From positions 1 through 12,308 of the forward strand of contig JAFUGB010000238.1 in NCBI GenBank assembly GCA_017469605.1: a stretch of 12,308 nt of DNA, written 5' to 3'. Source of the stretch: Clostridia bacterium (GTDB taxonomy: Bacteria > Bacillota > Clostridia > Christensenellales > Aristaeellaceae). Both the position numbers and the translations under genes were made by a program. Numbering within the stretch: position 1 is the stretch's first letter; each line of letters starts with the position of its first letter. A model generated the notes under the pieces. The model had not been told where the DNA came from and made no database searches. It was given only the letters and a program-made list of their open reading frames with translations. Shown piece after piece: positions 11,649 to 12,308 of the stretch.

Positions 11649-12308
11649 TTGACGAAATACATCATCAGACGATTCCTGGAGCTGCTGCTGACGCTGCTTT
11701 TGATCGCCACCGCCACGTTTTTCCTGCTGGAGGCCGTGCCGGGCGATCCTTTGACCCAGCGCGCGGATAAGCTGGGCCCGGAGGCGCGGGAGCGGCTTTA
11801 TCAGCGCTACGGGCTGGACAAGCCGGTGCTGGAGCGCTATCTGATCACCATGAAGAATATGTGCCAGGGCAACTTTGGAGAATCCTTCGTATATGCCGGG
11901 CAGACCGTGGGCAAGCTCATCCGCGAGCGCCTGCCCGTTTCGGCGCGCCTGGGCATCCAGCAAATGCTTTTGGGCGTTTCGGTGGGATTGCTCCTGGGCA
12001 TCCTGGCCGCCATGCGGCAGGGATCGGTGTGGGATTACCTGGTGGTTGTGCTTTCCGTCCTGCTGATTTCAGTGCCGCACCTGATCTTTGGCCTGCTTTT
12101 GCAAAAGGTGTTTGCCGGAAACCTGCGCATTTTCCCCACCATCGGCTGGCCCTCGGGCGATGATCTCTGGCTGGGCGGCTGGGAATATACCATGCTGCCC
12201 ACGCTCACCGGCTGCTTCAGCTATATCGCCACCTATGCCCGGCTGCTCAAAACCTCCATGCTGGATGTGATCAACCAGGAATACGTGCTCACCGCCGAGG
12301 CCAAGGGC
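11649..12308 (+). CDS. Oligopeptide ABC transporter permease, OppB-like (3' end outside window)
   Basis: The first 220 residues of an inner-membrane permease, cut by the window edge; family members are about 305-335 long. The N-terminus YIIRRFLELLLTLLLIATAT followed by PGDP (31-34) is the typical OppB/DppB start, with a first membrane helix at about 10-29. GNFGES at 74-79, the LPVSARLG segment at 95-102 and helices near 105-121 and 130-152 also fit. EYVLTAEAKG at the edge is the beginning of the EAA loop that contacts the ATPase. The start is TTG, with GGAG (11639-11642) 6 nt upstream; no in-frame ATG lies nearby until about residue 69. It would pair with a second permease and ATPases downstream, outside this window. 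Confidence 0.92.
   Translation, partial: MTKYIIRRFLELLLTLLLIATATFFLLEAVPGDPLTQRADKLGPEARERLYQRYGLDKPVLERYLITMKNMCQGNFGESFVYAGQTVGKLIRERLPVSARLGIQQMLLGVSVGLLLGILAAMRQGSVWDYLVVVLSVLLISVPHLIFGLLLQKVFAGNLRIFPTIGWPSGDDLWLGGWEYTMLPTLTGCFSYIATYARLLKTSMLDVINQEYVLTAEAKG

Overview
The window reads as a chromosomal stretch from a Gram-positive, anaerobic, fairly GC-rich member of the Clostridia (Firmicutes). Grounds: strong AGGAGG-type ribosome binding sites, near-perfect sigma-A promoters, a HemZ-type oxygen-independent coproporphyrinogen enzyme, a PdaB-like membrane-anchored polysaccharide deacetylase, a DtxR/MntR-type regulator and a trmO-dtd-MBL-hemZ operon. The genus cannot be told from this sequence. 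Every complete gene is intact; no phage, insertion sequence, CRISPR array or rRNA was found.

Layout. Positions 1-2200, minus strand: a secreted two-domain polysaccharide deacetylase (846-2177), then an orotate-phosphoribosyltransferase-like protein (131-772) with its own promoter and two hairpins behind it. Positions 2200-2770: an AT-rich gap, a tRNA-Trp(CCA) gene with a consensus promoter and a terminator, then a non-coding stretch ending in an operator-like inverted repeat. Positions 2774-4198: a two-gene lipid module, a PlsC-like acyltransferase followed 3 nt later by a PAP2/IPC-synthase-like membrane enzyme. Positions 4343-5877: a palindromic leader, a membrane-anchored deacetylase and a protein with two OB folds related to SSB, ended by a bidirectional terminator. 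Positions 5941-6312, minus strand: a DtxR/MntR-family regulator convergent with that operon. Positions 6443-9611: a tightly coupled operon trmO-dtd-MBL hydrolase-hemZ. From 9678 on: an oligopeptide ABC transporter, with the substrate-binding protein (9761-11428), an intergenic terminator, and the first permease (11649 to the window edge, incomplete).

How the genes work together. The two deacetylases would trim peptidoglycan or other wall polysaccharides, and the acyltransferase/PAP2 pair would act on membrane lipids, so about a third of the window concerns the cell envelope. trmO and dtd both act on tRNA (modification of t6A37 and removal of mischarged D-amino acids), hemZ belongs to tetrapyrrole synthesis, and the opp genes import peptides.

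No clearly undescribed system is evident. The points most worth a second look are active-site departures in otherwise well-formed proteins (phosphoribosyltransferase, acyltransferase, both deacetylases), the binding protein with no lipobox, the regulator with a mixed metal-ligand set, and palindromes at the starts of the lipid and deacetylase operons.
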